A stretch of 44,077 nucleotides of DNA from Pseudomonadota bacterium (GCA_021835845.1 JAKBJU010000018.1:1-44077); one strand, 5' to 3'; positions 20,707 through 29,281 are shown, numbered from the stretch's first letter. Notes: generated by a model from the sequence alone, not told the origin. Program-made: numbers and translations.

Positions 20707-21090
20707 ATGAAGCTGCACCAGGATGTCCCTTCCGGATTGAACAGTATCACGGGCTACGGCGAGGGTTACGTGATGGTCAACGGCCAACGGTACGAATGCA
20801 GCCTGATCGTGATGCCGGAAATGCTGATGGAGGCATGGCAGGTGCCGGATTTCGATGCGCTCGCAAAGCCCCATTTCGAACCCCTGCTGGATGCCCATCC
20901 CGAGATACTGCTTCTCGGGACGGGAGAGAGGCAGCGCTTTCCCCATCCGAAAATATTTCGGGGGCTTTACGATGCGGGGATCGGCGTGGAAGTCATGGAT
21001 TCTGCTGCCGCCTGCCGCACCTACAATATCCTGGTGGGGGAGGGAAGAAGGGTGGCGGCGGCGCTTATCCTGGAGTTGCAAGGGCCCTGA
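20707..21090 (+). CDS. Mth938-like domain protein
   Basis: A 127-residue protein beginning MKLHQDVPSGLNSITGYGEG. ITGYGEGYVMVNGQRYECS and then PEILLLGTGERQRFPHP are the conserved positions of the Mth938-like family (DUF498), whose eukaryotic relative NDUFAF3 helps assemble respiratory complex I. The bacterial role is not established. The start at 20707 gives the normal family length; the open frame continues upstream through the alaC promoter region and is rejected. The last 26 bases overlap the end of the convergent deacetylase-family gene. Confidence 0.85.
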   Translation: MKLHQDVPSGLNSITGYGEGYVMVNGQRYECSLIVMPEMLMEAWQVPDFDALAKPHFEPLLDAHPEILLLGTGERQRFPHPKIFRGLYDAGIGVEVMDSAAACRTYNILVGEGRRVAAALILELQGP

Positions 21091-21988
21091 TATGGGCGAG
21101 CGCGCTTCTTCCCAGGACAGAAAGCGCGTATCCCCCTTCCAGCGTGGAAACCATTCGCCCCCGCGCATGCCTTTCGGCGATTTTCCCGATTCTTTGCGTT
21201 ACCCAGGCATAATCCGCATCGTTGAAAGCAAGCCCCGCCATGTCGTCTCCGATATGCGCATCGAATCCTGCCGAGAAGAAAATCATCTGGGGCATGAATG
21301 CTTCAAGGGCCGGAATCCAGTCGTTCTCGACAGCTTCCCGCAGCGCGGCGCCGCCGCTGCCCATGGGCAGCGGTATGTTCACCATGTGCTTGGAGCGTCC
21401 TTCGGTGCCGCAGTATGGATAGAAGGGATGCTGGAAGATCGAGACCATCAGTACCCTGGAATCATGCCTGAAAATGTCCTCGGTGCCATTGCCGTGATGG
21501 ACGTCGAAGTCGACGATGGCGACCCGTTCGAGCCCGTGGTGCTCCAGGGCATGCGCCGCTCCGACGGCCACGTTGTTGAAGATGCAAAATCCCATCGCTC
21601 TCTCCCGCGTCGCATGATGTCCCGGCGGCCTGACATTGCAGAATGCCGCGTCGATTTCATCTTTCATGATCTTGTCCACGCCGAGAACGGGAGCGCCCGC
21701 AGCTCGCCTCGCAGCCTGCAAGGTATGCGGGTTCATGAAGGTGTCGGGGTCGAGCTGAATCAGGCCGGATTTGGGCGAGACGGCTTCTATTTCACGGATA
21801 TGGTCTTCGGAATGGACCCTTTCGAGTTGTTCGTTCGTGGCGAGCGGGGCTTCGAAGTGAAGCAGGTCGAGACCGGATGCGCGCACCGCATCCGCGATCG
21901 CTTTCAGCCTTTCCGGGCATTCCGGATGCCATTGTCCCATCTCGTGCAGAAGGCAGTCCGGGTGGCTGATGATGGCGAGTCGGATCAT
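21065..21988 (-). CDS. Histone deacetylase/acetylpolyamine amidohydrolase family protein
   Basis: A 307-residue zinc hydrolase. Catalytic signatures are complete: VRPPGHHATRERAMGFCIFN with the paired His, DFDVHHGNGTEDIF with the zinc Asp and His, and FFSAGFDAHIGDD with the second zinc Asp. It begins MIRLAIISHPDCLLHEMGQW, like the class II HDAC-like proteins of proteobacteria that remove acetyl groups from small amines or protein lysines; the substrate here is unknown. It probably precedes no partner, and its 3' end overlaps the convergent Mth938-like gene. Confidence 0.9.
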   Translation of the reverse strand: MIRLAIISHPDCLLHEMGQWHPECPERLKAIADAVRASGLDLLHFEAPLATNEQLERVHSEDHIREIEAVSPKSGLIQLDPDTFMNPHTLQAARRAAGAPVLGVDKIMKDEIDAAFCNVRPPGHHATRERAMGFCIFNNVAVGAAHALEHHGLERVAIVDFDVHHGNGTEDIFRHDSRVLMVSIFQHPFYPYCGTEGRSKHMVNIPLPMGSGGAALREAVENDWIPALEAFMPQMIFFSAGFDAHIGDDMAGLAFNDADYAWVTQRIGKIAERHARGRMVSTLEGGYALSVLGRSALAHIRALATPG

Positions 21989-22008
21989 GCTTCATTCTAG
22001 CATTGAGA

Positions 22009-24273
22009 TTAATGGACATTCCTGATCCAGGTCGGGTTTTGCGACCAGGCGTTCATCCATTCCGGAACGGCATCCCATGGCATCGGTTCCGCTATGCCGT
22101 AGCCCTGCGCAAACCCGCAGCCCATTCTGGCCAGCATCTGGCCTTGCATGGTCGACTCCAGCCCTTCTGCGATGACTTCCAGGTTGAAGATTTTGGACAG
22201 GCTGACAATGCTGCGTATGATCGCCAGGTTGTCCTTGTTTTCGAGCATGTCGGCCACGAAGCTCCGGTCGATCTTGATCCTGTCCACCGGCAGGTTCTTG
22301 AGGTAGGAGAGCGAGGAATAGCCCGTTCCGAAATCGTCCAGGGAAATTCTTACGCCAATGTCCCTGCAAGTTGACAATATCTGCAGGATGGAATCGAAAT
22401 CGGATATGGCGGTCGTTTCCAGGATTTCGAGCTCGATGCGGGAAGGTTCCACTTCTGGATGTGCCTCGAATGCGGCCTTGAGCATGGCGAGAAAACCGGG
22501 GTCCTGGAGCTGGCGCCCGGCGATATTGACGCTGACCGCTACCACAAGGCCGATGCTTTGCCATGCCTCTACCTGTTCCAGGACCTGCTGGATCACCCAG
22601 GTGCCGATATCGACGATCAGTTGCGTGTCCTGAACGGCGGGCAGGAAGTCGCGGGGAAGAATCAACGTCCCGAGATCCGGATCTTGCCAGCGAATGAGCG
22701 CTTCGAGTCCCGAGACCCGGCCGCTCTTGAGATTGATCTTGGGTTGGTAGTAAAGACGAAGTTCTCCATTCTGCAATGCGGATGCGATCCGGATCTGGCG
22801 TTCATGGTTCTTGCGCGCCATGACATCCATCCTGGAATCGAAGAAATGATATTGGTCCCGGCCGGACTGCTTGGCGTGGTACATGGCCATGTCGGCCTGA
22901 CGCAAAAGGGTTTCCGGCTCGGCATCGTTTTCCGGATAGAGCGCAACGCCGATGCTGGGGGACACGGAAACCGGCATTCCGTCGATGAGAAAGGGCGAGT
23001 TGATCGTGCTCATGATGCGGTCCAGGCTGCTCTGCACCTCATGTTTGTCCGAGGATTCCTGCAAGACCACGAATTCGTCTCCCCCGATGCGGGCAGCGGT
23101 GTCTTCGGCGCGGATCGCCTTTTTCAGCCTCAATGCGACTTCCTTCAGCAGCATGTCGCCTGCGGCATGGCCCAGATTGTCGTTTACCGATTTGAAGCCG
23201 TCCAGATCGATGAAAAGCACTGCCAGCATCTTGCCCTGTCTCTTGACGCTGGCCATGGAATGTATCAGGCGGTCGTGCAGCAATACCCGATTGAGCAGTC
23301 CTGTCAGCGCGTCGTGGCCGGCTTGCCAAAGCAGGTGCTTGTCGTCGCTGATGTCGTGAAAGGCGATTACTGCGCCTGTAATTTCGCCGGAATCGTTCTC
23401 GACGGGCGCTGTCGACTCATCTATGCCGATTTCCGAACCATCCTTCCGGACGAGAAGGAGGTCTCTTCTCGAACCGGCCATGTTTTTCCTGAGCGCTATC
23501 AAAGCCGGATTTTCCGCAGCTTCGCGGCTGGATTCGATGAGTATTCTGAATATCTCGGAAAGGGGCGATCCTGCGGCAGCTTCGCTTTGCCATCCCGTGA
23601 GCTTTTCAGCCTCCGGATTGATATAGGTGACATGACCGTTCAGATCGGTTGTGATCACGCCATTGCGGAGCGATTGCAAGATGGATCGAAGGCGCGCATT
23701 TTCCGATGCAAGGGAAGTGTCGCTGGAGGCGTTCCGGCAGATGCAAATTGCCCTGTCGCCGGCTGGCAGGATGCTCGCTTCGTACCGTTTTCCCGTGCCG
23801 GATGACGGCAGGGCGAATTCGAGGAATCCGGATTTGCCTGTTTCGATGGTTTTCCGGATGGCCCCCAGAATTTGCTTAGCGCCTTCTTCCGGAAGGGTTT
23901 CGTGAAGATGCCGGCCTTTTACCAGAGGCATTTCCCGCTTGCCGGGCAGGATTTCGAGGCAACGGCCCTCCTTGTCGAACAGCGCTGCATCCAGCGGAAC
24001 GGTTTCCAGAACTGCTTGCTGACGCAGTGCGTTCCTGTGGCATTTTTTCGTCCGCCACTCCATTCCCAGCGCCAGCATGAGCGTGAGAAGCGCAATCCCT
24101 GTTCCCAGAATTTTCGCGTCGGTTGACGGATGGGATTGCGTCGAACCGGCGGGGGGGCGGTAGATCGGGGCTGCATGCACTGGAGCGGCAGGCAGGAGGA
24201 GTAAAACGAGCCAGGGAAAATTGCGCTGCAGCGATGATCGAAGATCTTGATAAAGTTTTATTATCATATCCAC
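22009..24273 (-). CDS. Membrane PAS-GGDEF-EAL c-di-GMP enzyme
   Basis: A 754-residue protein. A signal/anchor segment (about 18-35, FPWLVLLLLPAAPVHA) and a second TM (about 52-70) frame a very short periplasmic piece, so input is mostly cytoplasmic: a degenerate PAS-like region (about 85-185), a PAS (about 190-310, with VITTDLNGHVTYINPEAEKL), GGDEF (about 315-480, intact RIGGDEF preceded by RAED inhibitory site) and EAL (about 490-745, EALIRW, DDFGTGYSSLSYLK, AEGLES). Both enzyme motifs appear intact. It is the second bifunctional c-di-GMP protein in the window and is unlike the first in its sensor. It lies 20 bases upstream of the deacetylase-family gene. Confidence 0.88.
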   Translation of the reverse strand: MDMIIKLYQDLRSSLQRNFPWLVLLLLPAAPVHAAPIYRPPAGSTQSHPSTDAKILGTGIALLTLMLALGMEWRTKKCHRNALRQQAVLETVPLDAALFDKEGRCLEILPGKREMPLVKGRHLHETLPEEGAKQILGAIRKTIETGKSGFLEFALPSSGTGKRYEASILPAGDRAICICRNASSDTSLASENARLRSILQSLRNGVITTDLNGHVTYINPEAEKLTGWQSEAAAGSPLSEIFRILIESSREAAENPALIALRKNMAGSRRDLLLVRKDGSEIGIDESTAPVENDSGEITGAVIAFHDISDDKHLLWQAGHDALTGLLNRVLLHDRLIHSMASVKRQGKMLAVLFIDLDGFKSVNDNLGHAAGDMLLKEVALRLKKAIRAEDTAARIGGDEFVVLQESSDKHEVQSSLDRIMSTINSPFLIDGMPVSVSPSIGVALYPENDAEPETLLRQADMAMYHAKQSGRDQYHFFDSRMDVMARKNHERQIRIASALQNGELRLYYQPKINLKSGRVSGLEALIRWQDPDLGTLILPRDFLPAVQDTQLIVDIGTWVIQQVLEQVEAWQSIGLVVAVSVNIAGRQLQDPGFLAMLKAAFEAHPEVEPSRIELEILETTAISDFDSILQILSTCRDIGVRISLDDFGTGYSSLSYLKNLPVDRIKIDRSFVADMLENKDNLAIIRSIVSLSKIFNLEVIAEGLESTMQGQMLARMGCGFAQGYGIAEPMPWDAVPEWMNAWSQNPTWIRNVH

Positions 24274-24342
24274 TGCAAATAGTGAAAAACACTATCTACA
24301 GTAGATCAATTCCTTCGAGATGCAACCTGCGGAATTTCGGGG

Positions 24343-26601
24343 CTAGGCCACCTTTTCGGGCTCCCTTGAGAAATTGAGCTGGATCTTCTCGTTCTCGTCG
24401 ATGTCCACTTCGACTTCTCCGCCTTCGGAAAGCTTGCCGAAAAGGAGTTCGTCGGCAAGCGCGCGCCTTATTGTGTCCTGGATCAGTCTTGCCATGGGTC
24501 TTGCGCCCATCAGCGGATCGAAGCCGTGCTTGGCGAGATGGATCTTGAGCGCCGGGGTGAAGGAAATTTCGACTTTCTTCTCGTGCAGTTGCTCTTCCAG
24601 CTGGATCAGGAGCTTGTCGACGATGCGCAGAATGATTTCCTGGCTGAGCGGCGCGAAGGAAATGGTCGCATCCAGCCGATTTCTGAACTCGGGGGTGAAA
24701 AGCCGCTTGATCTCCGCCAGCTCGTCCCCGGGTTCCTTCGCCTGGGCGAACCCGATCGACGTCCTTGCCAGGGATTCTGCGCCGGCATTGGTCGTCATGA
24801 TGATGATGACATTTCTGAAATCGGCTTTCCTGCCGTTGTTGTCGGTCAGGGTGCCGTAGTCCATCACCTGCAGCAGGATGTTGAATATGTCTGGATGGGC
24901 CTTCTCGATTTCGTCGAGCAACAATACGGAATAGGGATGCTTGGTGATGGCTTCGGTGAGCAGCCCCCCTTGTTCGAACCCCACGTATCCCGGAGGGGCG
25001 CCGATCAGCCGTGAAACCGCATGGCGCTCCATGTATTCCGACATGTCGAAACGGATCAGTTCGATGCCGAGGGCATAGGCGAGCTGCTTCGCGACTTCGG
25101 TCTTTCCCACGCCGGTGGGGCCGGAGAAAAGGAATGCGCCTATGGGTTTCTGCGGATTGCCGAGTCCGCTTCGGGTCATCTTGATTGCGGCGGAAAGCGC
25201 CTCGATGGCCTTTTCCTGGCCGAAGACGACCGCCTTCAGGTCGCGATCGAGCATCTTGAGGGCGGTTCTGTCGTCGGTCGAGATCTGGCGCGAAGGAATG
25301 CGCGCTATCTTGGCGATGATTTCTTCGATGTCCTGCTTTCCAATCGTCTTCTTCTGCTTCGATTTCGGCAGGATGCGCTGCGCAGCTCCCGCTTCGTCGA
25401 TCACGTCGATTGCCTTGTCGGGAAGATGCCTGTCGTTGATGTAGCGCGCCGAAAGCTCGGCCGCAGTGGAAAGCGCGGCGGAGCTGTACTTGACCTGGTG
25501 GTGGGCTTCGAAACGGGATTTCAGGCCGCGCAAGATGGCGATGGTGTCAGCTATGCTGGGTTCTTCCACGTCGATTTTCTGGAATCTTCTGGAGAGCGCA
25601 TGATCCTTTTCGAAAATGCCGCGGTATTCGGTGTAGGTCGTGGCGCCGATGCATTTCAATTGTCCCGAACTCAGTGCGGGCTTCAAGAGATTCGATGCGT
25701 CGAGCGAGCCGCCCGAGGCAGCGCCTGCCCCGATCAGCGTGTGGATCTCGTCGATGAAGAGAATGCTGCTGGGATGGTCGGAGAGCTGCTTCAGGACGGC
25801 TTTCAGCCTCTGCTCGAAGTCTCCCCGGTATTTCGTGCCCGCGAGGAGCGCCCCCATGTCCAGCGAATAGACGCGGCTCTGCTTCAGCAGATCGGGCACT
25901 TCGCCCTCGATGATCCGCCGGGCGAGGCCCTCCGCGATGGCAGTCTTTCCGACGCCGGCCTCTCCCACCAGCAGGGGGTTGTTCTTGCGCCTGCGGCAAA
26001 GCGTCTGGATCACCCTGTCGAGCTCCTGCGATCTCCCGATGAGCGGGTCGATTTTTCCGGCGAGGACCATCGCATTGAGGTTGATCGTGAAATTTTCCAG
26101 CGCACCCGAAGCCGACTGCTCGTGCTCGCCTTCGATTTCCGTCTCGGCCTTGGCCTGCTGCGGCTGCCCCACCTTGCTGATGCCATGGGAGATGTAATTC
26201 ACGACATCCAGGCGGGTGATTCCTCTTTGGTGCAGGAAGTGAACCGCATGAGAATCCTTTTCGCCGAATATCGCGACCAGCACGTTGGCTCCGGTGACTT
26301 CCTTCTTGCCGGAGGACTGGACATGCAGGATGGCGCGCTGGATGACGCGCTGGAATCCCAGTGTGGGCTGGGTGTCGATTTCTTCGGATCCGGACACGAT
26401 GGGCGTATGCTCGTTCAGGAATTCGTTCAGCGCATGGCGCAGGTCTTCCATGTCGGCGCCGCATGCGCGCAGCACTTCGGCGGCTGCCGGGTTGTCCAGC
26501 ATCGCGAGCAACAGGTGCTCGACCGTGATCAATTCGTGCCGCTTTTGCCTTGCCTCGACAAAGGCCATGTGCAGGCTGACTTCAAGTTCCTGGGCGATCA
26601 T
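24343..26601 (-). CDS. clpA: ClpAP unfoldase subunit ClpA
   Basis: A 752-residue AAA+ unfoldase delivering substrates to ClpP. N-domain (about 1-145), first ATPase with GEAGVGKT and [16 protein letters not shown], no long middle domain (which separates it from ClpB), second ATPase with [15 protein letters not shown] and LLLDEIEKAHPDIFN. Start MIAQELEVSLHMAFVEARQKRHE at 26601 is immediately after the clpS stop (TAAATG), so the two are translationally coupled. Confidence 0.97.
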   Translation of the reverse strand: MIAQELEVSLHMAFVEARQKRHELITVEHLLLAMLDNPAAAEVLRACGADMEDLRHALNEFLNEHTPIVSGSEEIDTQPTLGFQRVIQRAILHVQSSGKKEVTGANVLVAIFGEKDSHAVHFLHQRGITRLDVVNYISHGISKVGQPQQAKAETEIEGEHEQSASGALENFTINLNAMVLAGKIDPLIGRSQELDRVIQTLCRRRKNNPLLVGEAGVGKTAIAEGLARRIIEGEVPDLLKQSRVYSLDMGALLAGTKYRGDFEQRLKAVLKQLSDHPSSILFIDEIHTLIGAGAASGGSLDASNLLKPALSSGQLKCIGATTYTEYRGIFEKDHALSRRFQKIDVEEPSIADTIAILRGLKSRFEAHHQVKYSSAALSTAAELSARYINDRHLPDKAIDVIDEAGAAQRILPKSKQKKTIGKQDIEEIIAKIARIPSRQISTDDRTALKMLDRDLKAVVFGQEKAIEALSAAIKMTRSGLGNPQKPIGAFLFSGPTGVGKTEVAKQLAYALGIELIRFDMSEYMERHAVSRLIGAPPGYVGFEQGGLLTEAITKHPYSVLLLDEIEKAHPDIFNILLQVMDYGTLTDNNGRKADFRNVIIIMTTNAGAESLARTSIGFAQAKEPGDELAEIKRLFTPEFRNRLDATISFAPLSQEIILRIVDKLLIQLEEQLHEKKVEISFTPALKIHLAKHGFDPLMGARPMARLIQDTIRRALADELLFGKLSEGGEVEVDIDENEKIQLNFSREPEKVA

Positions 26602-26904
26602 TTACATTTCCTCCATCACGCATCGCAACGGATGTTCGTTCTGCCTTGAAAAGGCTACCACCTGTTCCATCTTGGTTTCGGCAATATCTTTGGGATAAAT
26701 GCCGCATACCGCCTGACCTTCCCTGTGTACTTTGAGCATGATTTGCGTTGCTTGTTCTCTGCTTTTCGAAAAAAAACGCTCCAGCACCACGACCACGAAT
26801 TCCATCGGAGTGAAATCATCGTTCAGAAGAAGCACGTTGAACATGTCTGGCGGCTTCGTGCCTGATTTCTTCGATTCGATGACGGTTTTTTCTGCTGCAG
26901 TCAT
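26602..26904 (-). CDS. clpS: ClpA adaptor ClpS
   Basis: A 100-residue adaptor that brings N-end-rule substrates to ClpAP. The conserved core [20 protein letters not shown] with the substrate-binding NDD-x-TPMEFV element, [21 protein letters not shown], and the acidic C-terminus are all present. The N-terminal ~20 residues form the flexible extension. It is the first gene of the clpS-clpA operon, divergent from the tRNA gene. Confidence 0.96.
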   Translation of the reverse strand: MTAAEKTVIESKKSGTKPPDMFNVLLLNDDFTPMEFVVVVLERFFSKSREQATQIMLKVHREGQAVCGIYPKDIAETKMEQVVAFSRQNEHPLRCVMEEM

Positions 26905-26964
26905 GGTTCAATTCTAACCATTTCCTGCAAAACATCAACTGGTCCCGGTCGGGTCGAGTCCGCA

Positions 26965-26993
26965 TTGACTGGGATGTCGAGGCTTGCTATAGT
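26965..26993 (+). promoter_or_regulatory. Promoter of the tRNA-fMet gene
   Basis: TTGACT (26965-26970), exactly 17 bases, TATAGT (26988-26993). The start of transcription would be a few bases before the tRNA 5' end. Confidence 0.75.
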
Positions 26994-27005
26994 TACGTTC
27001 TCTGA

Positions 27006-27082
27006 CGCGGGGTGGAGCAGTCTGGCAGCTCGTCGGGCTCATAACCCGAAGGTCACAGGTTCAAATCCTGTCCCCGCAACCA
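27006..27082 (+). tRNA. Initiator tRNA-fMet(CAT), with encoded CCA
   Basis: A 77-base cloverleaf with anticodon CAT in the arm GTCGGGCTCATAACCCGA. The unpaired C1-A72 and the three GC pairs of the anticodon stem (GGG/CCC) mark it as the initiator rather than the elongator tRNA. CCA is encoded. The 3' 47 bases (27036-27082) are exactly repeated at the far end of the integrated element, so this gene was cut by integration and rebuilt with the element's copy. Confidence 0.97.
27036..27082 (+). repeat. attL: 47-bp direct repeat (tRNA 3' part)
   Basis: Identical over 47 bases to 42905-42951, from the anticodon stem (GGCTCATAACCC) to the CCA end. The bases outside differ on both sides. Confidence 0.95.
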
Positions 27083-27088
27083 CACAAA

Positions 27089-27110
27089 CCCCTGAAATTC
27101 AGGGGTTTTT
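27089..27110 (+). terminator. Element-borne terminator after tRNA-fMet
   Basis: CCCCTGAA and TTCAGGGG form an 8-bp perfect stem with a one-base gap, followed by TTTTT. It lies inside the element and replaces the chromosomal tRNA terminator, which now sits beyond attR. Confidence 0.85.
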
Positions 27111-27151
27111 CATTTCAGCAACGGTCAATAACTTTCTAAATCTGTCTATCC

Positions 27152-27194
27152 TTGTCGTAAAATGTCGTGGTCGTTACGACAAATTTACGACAAA
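27152..27194 (+). promoter_or_regulatory. Left integrase arm-type sites
   Basis: TTGTCGTAAA at 27152 is an inverted copy, and TTACGACAAA followed by TTTACGACAAA at 27174-27194 are direct copies, of one motif. The same tandem pair is at 42812-42832 in the same orientation. This layout fits arm-binding sites of a lambda-type integrase and may include excisionase or IHF sites. Confidence 0.65.
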
Positions 27195-27345
27195 TTACGG
27201 CATGACTTTTCTACATCAGTCTAGAACCGTCATTAACATTGTTCTCCAGAATATATTCTGGTATGATTTTGACTGGTTTTTGAATGGGGTATTTCGATTT
27301 CTGAAATCGCTTGACTTCCATGGACGATTCTGGAAAGATTCAAGC

Positions 27346-27783
27346 ATGCTGAAATTTTTCAAAAAATCGGAACGCAAAAAACTCACGACGAGATCAGCGA
27401 TACTGGCCGCCATCATCACGATTTTTTCGGCGTGGGGTCTGGTGGGTCTCGACGGCGCAATTCCAGAATTTTTGGGATTTTTTCTTTTTGTCGCCAGCGC
27501 GGGGACCCTCGCGAGCTTTGCCTTCGATCTCGGGACATCCTTCCTTGCGGTGGCACGAAACAAAATCGATAGGGTTTTCTTCGGTTTTGTTTCTCGGCGC
27601 GCATCGCGCACCTTCTCGGTCGAATCTTCGGTGATCCTGACCGGGAAGATTGTAAGCAAAATCAAGGTATTGCCAAAATTTTTGGCTGCCAGAAAGAAAA
27701 AAACAGACTTTTCTCTTCTCCTCGGCGCAGCCCTTCGCGCCATGCTTCTCGCTCCTTCCTTCCCCCGCATCCGCCCCGCTTAA
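27346..27783 (+). CDS. Hypothetical membrane protein
   Basis: A 145-residue basic protein starting MLKFFKKSERKKLTTRSAIL. Two adjacent hydrophobic segments (about 20-38, ILAAIITIFSAWGLVGL; about 45-65, FLGFFLFVASAGTLASFAF) are followed by a cationic C-terminal half rich in Arg and Lys. The open frame runs back through the tRNA gene, so the ATG at 27346 with GGAAAG upstream is the earliest sensible start. The stop codon sits inside a perfect hairpin, CCCCGCTT/AAGCGGGG (27774-27790). No family is recognised. Coding is not certain, because an antisense frame of similar length exists. Confidence 0.4.
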   Translation: MLKFFKKSERKKLTTRSAILAAIITIFSAWGLVGLDGAIPEFLGFFLFVASAGTLASFAFDLGTSFLAVARNKIDRVFFGFVSRRASRTFSVESSVILTGKIVSKIKVLPKFLAARKKKTDFSLLLGAALRAMLLAPSFPRIRPA

Positions 27784-27883
27784 AGCGGGGCAAATCGTAG
27801 GGGCCTTTCTGGCCCGACTCAAAAAAGTCTAGCCCCGCCGCAATTGCGCGCAGCGTCATGCGCCGCATCGGCACGAGGGCGTC

Positions 27884-28219
27884 ATGCAAGAAAAAATTCT
27901 GGCCGTATTTTCTGAGCTTCTACAAAAATATCCACCAATTTTGAGTCTTGAGGAGGGGATAAAATTTCTCGGGATACCCTCCGTCAACGCGTTGCGGATT
28001 CGCTTTGGCCGGGGGAAATTGCCGGTTCGCCTCAGAGAAAACGGCGGGGGGCAATGTTTTTTTCTCCTCGACTTCGCGGAGTGGCAGGTCACAGGAGAAA
28101 AACAAGAACAAATTCTCCCGGTCCGCGAAAAAAAGCCCGCAAAAACAAAAAATAAGGGCGGGAGGCCAAGCAAGGGGGCGGAAATCGCCAGGCGCCAGGC
28201 TGAGGCCGCAGAAAACTAA
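27884..28219 (+). CDS. Small putative DNA-binding protein upstream of trfA
   Basis: A 111-residue protein. Residues about 20-70 (SLEEGIKFLGIPSVNALRIR, then FGRGKLPVRLRENGG and FLLDFAEWQ) look like a helix-turn-helix of the AlpA/excisionase kind, and the tail is Lys/Arg-rich with GGRPSKGAEIARRQ, a motif frequent at the ends of plasmid-encoded DNA-binding proteins. It ends two bases before trfA, so it is co-transcribed. It could be a copy-number regulator or the missing recombination directionality factor; the sequence does not decide. Confidence 0.6.
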   Translation: MQEKILAVFSELLQKYPPILSLEEGIKFLGIPSVNALRIRFGRGKLPVRLRENGGGQCFFLLDFAEWQVTGEKQEQILPVREKKPAKTKNKGGRPSKGAEIARRQAEAAEN

Positions 28220-28221
28220 CC

Positions 28222-29085
28222 ATGGCCAACGACCTCATCACATATGCCGAGGCGGTGAGGCGTAAGCAACGCCCCATGCGACCCGAAGACGTCCCGGGTT
28301 TGGTCCAGCTTCCCTTGTGGCCGGAGCCTGTCCGGGCGGTGCCGAACGGCTTCCTCCGCTCAGCCCTGTTCGGCGCGATCAGGAAGGGGGCGCGCGCCTA
28401 CCTTGATCGGGAGGAGATTCCCGCACAGGGCGGCATCATAATCCGCTACACGGGAGCACGCCTTGACCAGGGCGACCTCGATCTCTGGGTAAGTGTGCTG
28501 CACGCCGTGCGCTCCCAGGGGCTTGGCAGCCAGTGCCGGGTCACGTCCTACTTTTTGCTCAAGCTCATGGGCAAGACCGACACCGGAAAGAACCGGGCGA
28601 CCCTGCACGAGCGCATTACGCGCCTACGAGCGAACGCCGTGGAGGTGCGACAAGGCCGCTGCTACTACATTGGAGGCCTAATTCGCTGCGCGGCCAAGGA
28701 CGAGGAAACGCAGGAGTGGGTCATCGAGCTGGACGAGAAGCTGCGCCAGCTGTTCGCCGCCGACCAGTTCACGCAGGTAGAATGGGCCGTGCGCCGCGCG
28801 CTTAGCGGGAAGCCGCTGGCCCAGTGGCTGCATGGTTTTTACGCGAGCCATGCCAAACCCTACCCAATTCACATAGACACGCTACTTAGACTGGCAGGCA
28901 GTCTAGATTCAAGCCCCAGCAGTGGGAGGCAGACGCTGCGCAAGGCGCTGGAGGCTGTAGCCGAGGCTAGCGAGACCCACGGCGAAGGGTTCGCCTACGC
29001 CATACGCAACAACCTCACGTACATCAAGAAGATGGGCAGCGGGTCGCAGCGGCGGCACCTCGCCAAAGTGAGAGTCGCAAAATGA
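28222..29085 (+). CDS. trfA: TrfA-family plasmid replication initiator
   Basis: A 287-residue protein resembling TrfA of IncP plasmids: LPLWPEPVRAVPNGFLRSAL near the N-terminus, then FGAIRKGARAYLDREEI, RLDQGDLDLWVSVLHAVRSQ, YFLLKLMGKTDTGKNRATLH and LSGKPLAQWLHGFYASHAKP. The family binds iterons as winged helices and opens the origin for host replication proteins. Four tandem iteron-like repeats begin three bases after its stop. No ribosome site is clear; the start follows the upstream stop by two bases, so coupling is likely. It gives the element an extrachromosomal replicon. Confidence 0.9.
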   Translation: MANDLITYAEAVRRKQRPMRPEDVPGLVQLPLWPEPVRAVPNGFLRSALFGAIRKGARAYLDREEIPAQGGIIIRYTGARLDQGDLDLWVSVLHAVRSQGLGSQCRVTSYFLLKLMGKTDTGKNRATLHERITRLRANAVEVRQGRCYYIGGLIRCAAKDEETQEWVIELDEKLRQLFAADQFTQVEWAVRRALSGKPLAQWLHGFYASHAKPYPIHIDTLLRLAGSLDSSPSSGRQTLRKALEAVAEASETHGEGFAYAIRNNLTYIKKMGSGSQRRHLAKVRVAK

Positions 29086-29087
29086 TA

Positions 29088-29169
29088 CCGTTCCAGCACC
29101 TACGCCATGCCGTTCCAGCACCTACGCCATGCCGTTCCAGCACCTACGCCATGCCGTTCCAGCACCTAC
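29088..29169 (+). repeat. Iterons of the element's replication origin
   Basis: Three perfect tandem copies of a 22-bp unit starting CCGTTCCAGCACCTACGCC (29088-29109, 29110-29131, 29132-29153) and a fourth matching for its first 16 bases (29154-29169). There are no spacers. An AT-rich tract (about 29225-29270, including TTATTTAATC and TTTTTAATCG) follows, as expected for an origin opening zone. Confidence 0.85.
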
Positions 29170-29281
29170 CTTACGTTCACCCCAAACGAGCCGCAACGCA
29201 AGCGCTGGCGCTGGTTCGCGCGATTCTGAAAAATTCCGCTAATCCTTATTTAATCTTTTTTAATCGAGAGCCACGCAAAAA
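29170..29281. other. Putative origin AT-rich region
   Basis: Between the iterons and the relaxase gene. Its right half is strongly AT-rich, and a short dyad GCGCTGGCGC (29200-29209) lies in the left half. No DnaA box matching TTATCCACA was seen. Together with the iterons it most likely forms oriV. Confidence 0.5.

Noticed and set aside
25021-26649. A 542-codon plus-strand frame opposite clpA
   Set aside because: Same reason: it mirrors the ClpA codon pattern and shows no protein features.
26965-27345. N-terminal part of an open frame running through the tRNA gene
   Set aside because: It would translate the tRNA and attL arm sites; the first plausible start is 27346.
27216-27770. Minus-strand frame of 184 codons opposite the hypothetical membrane protein
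   Set aside because: Very basic, no start signal, and no continuity with neighbouring genes. It cannot be excluded but is less likely than the plus-strand frame.
29088-29169. CRISPR-like array
   Set aside because: Units of 22 bp are directly abutting, without spacers, and sit behind trfA; iterons explain them.
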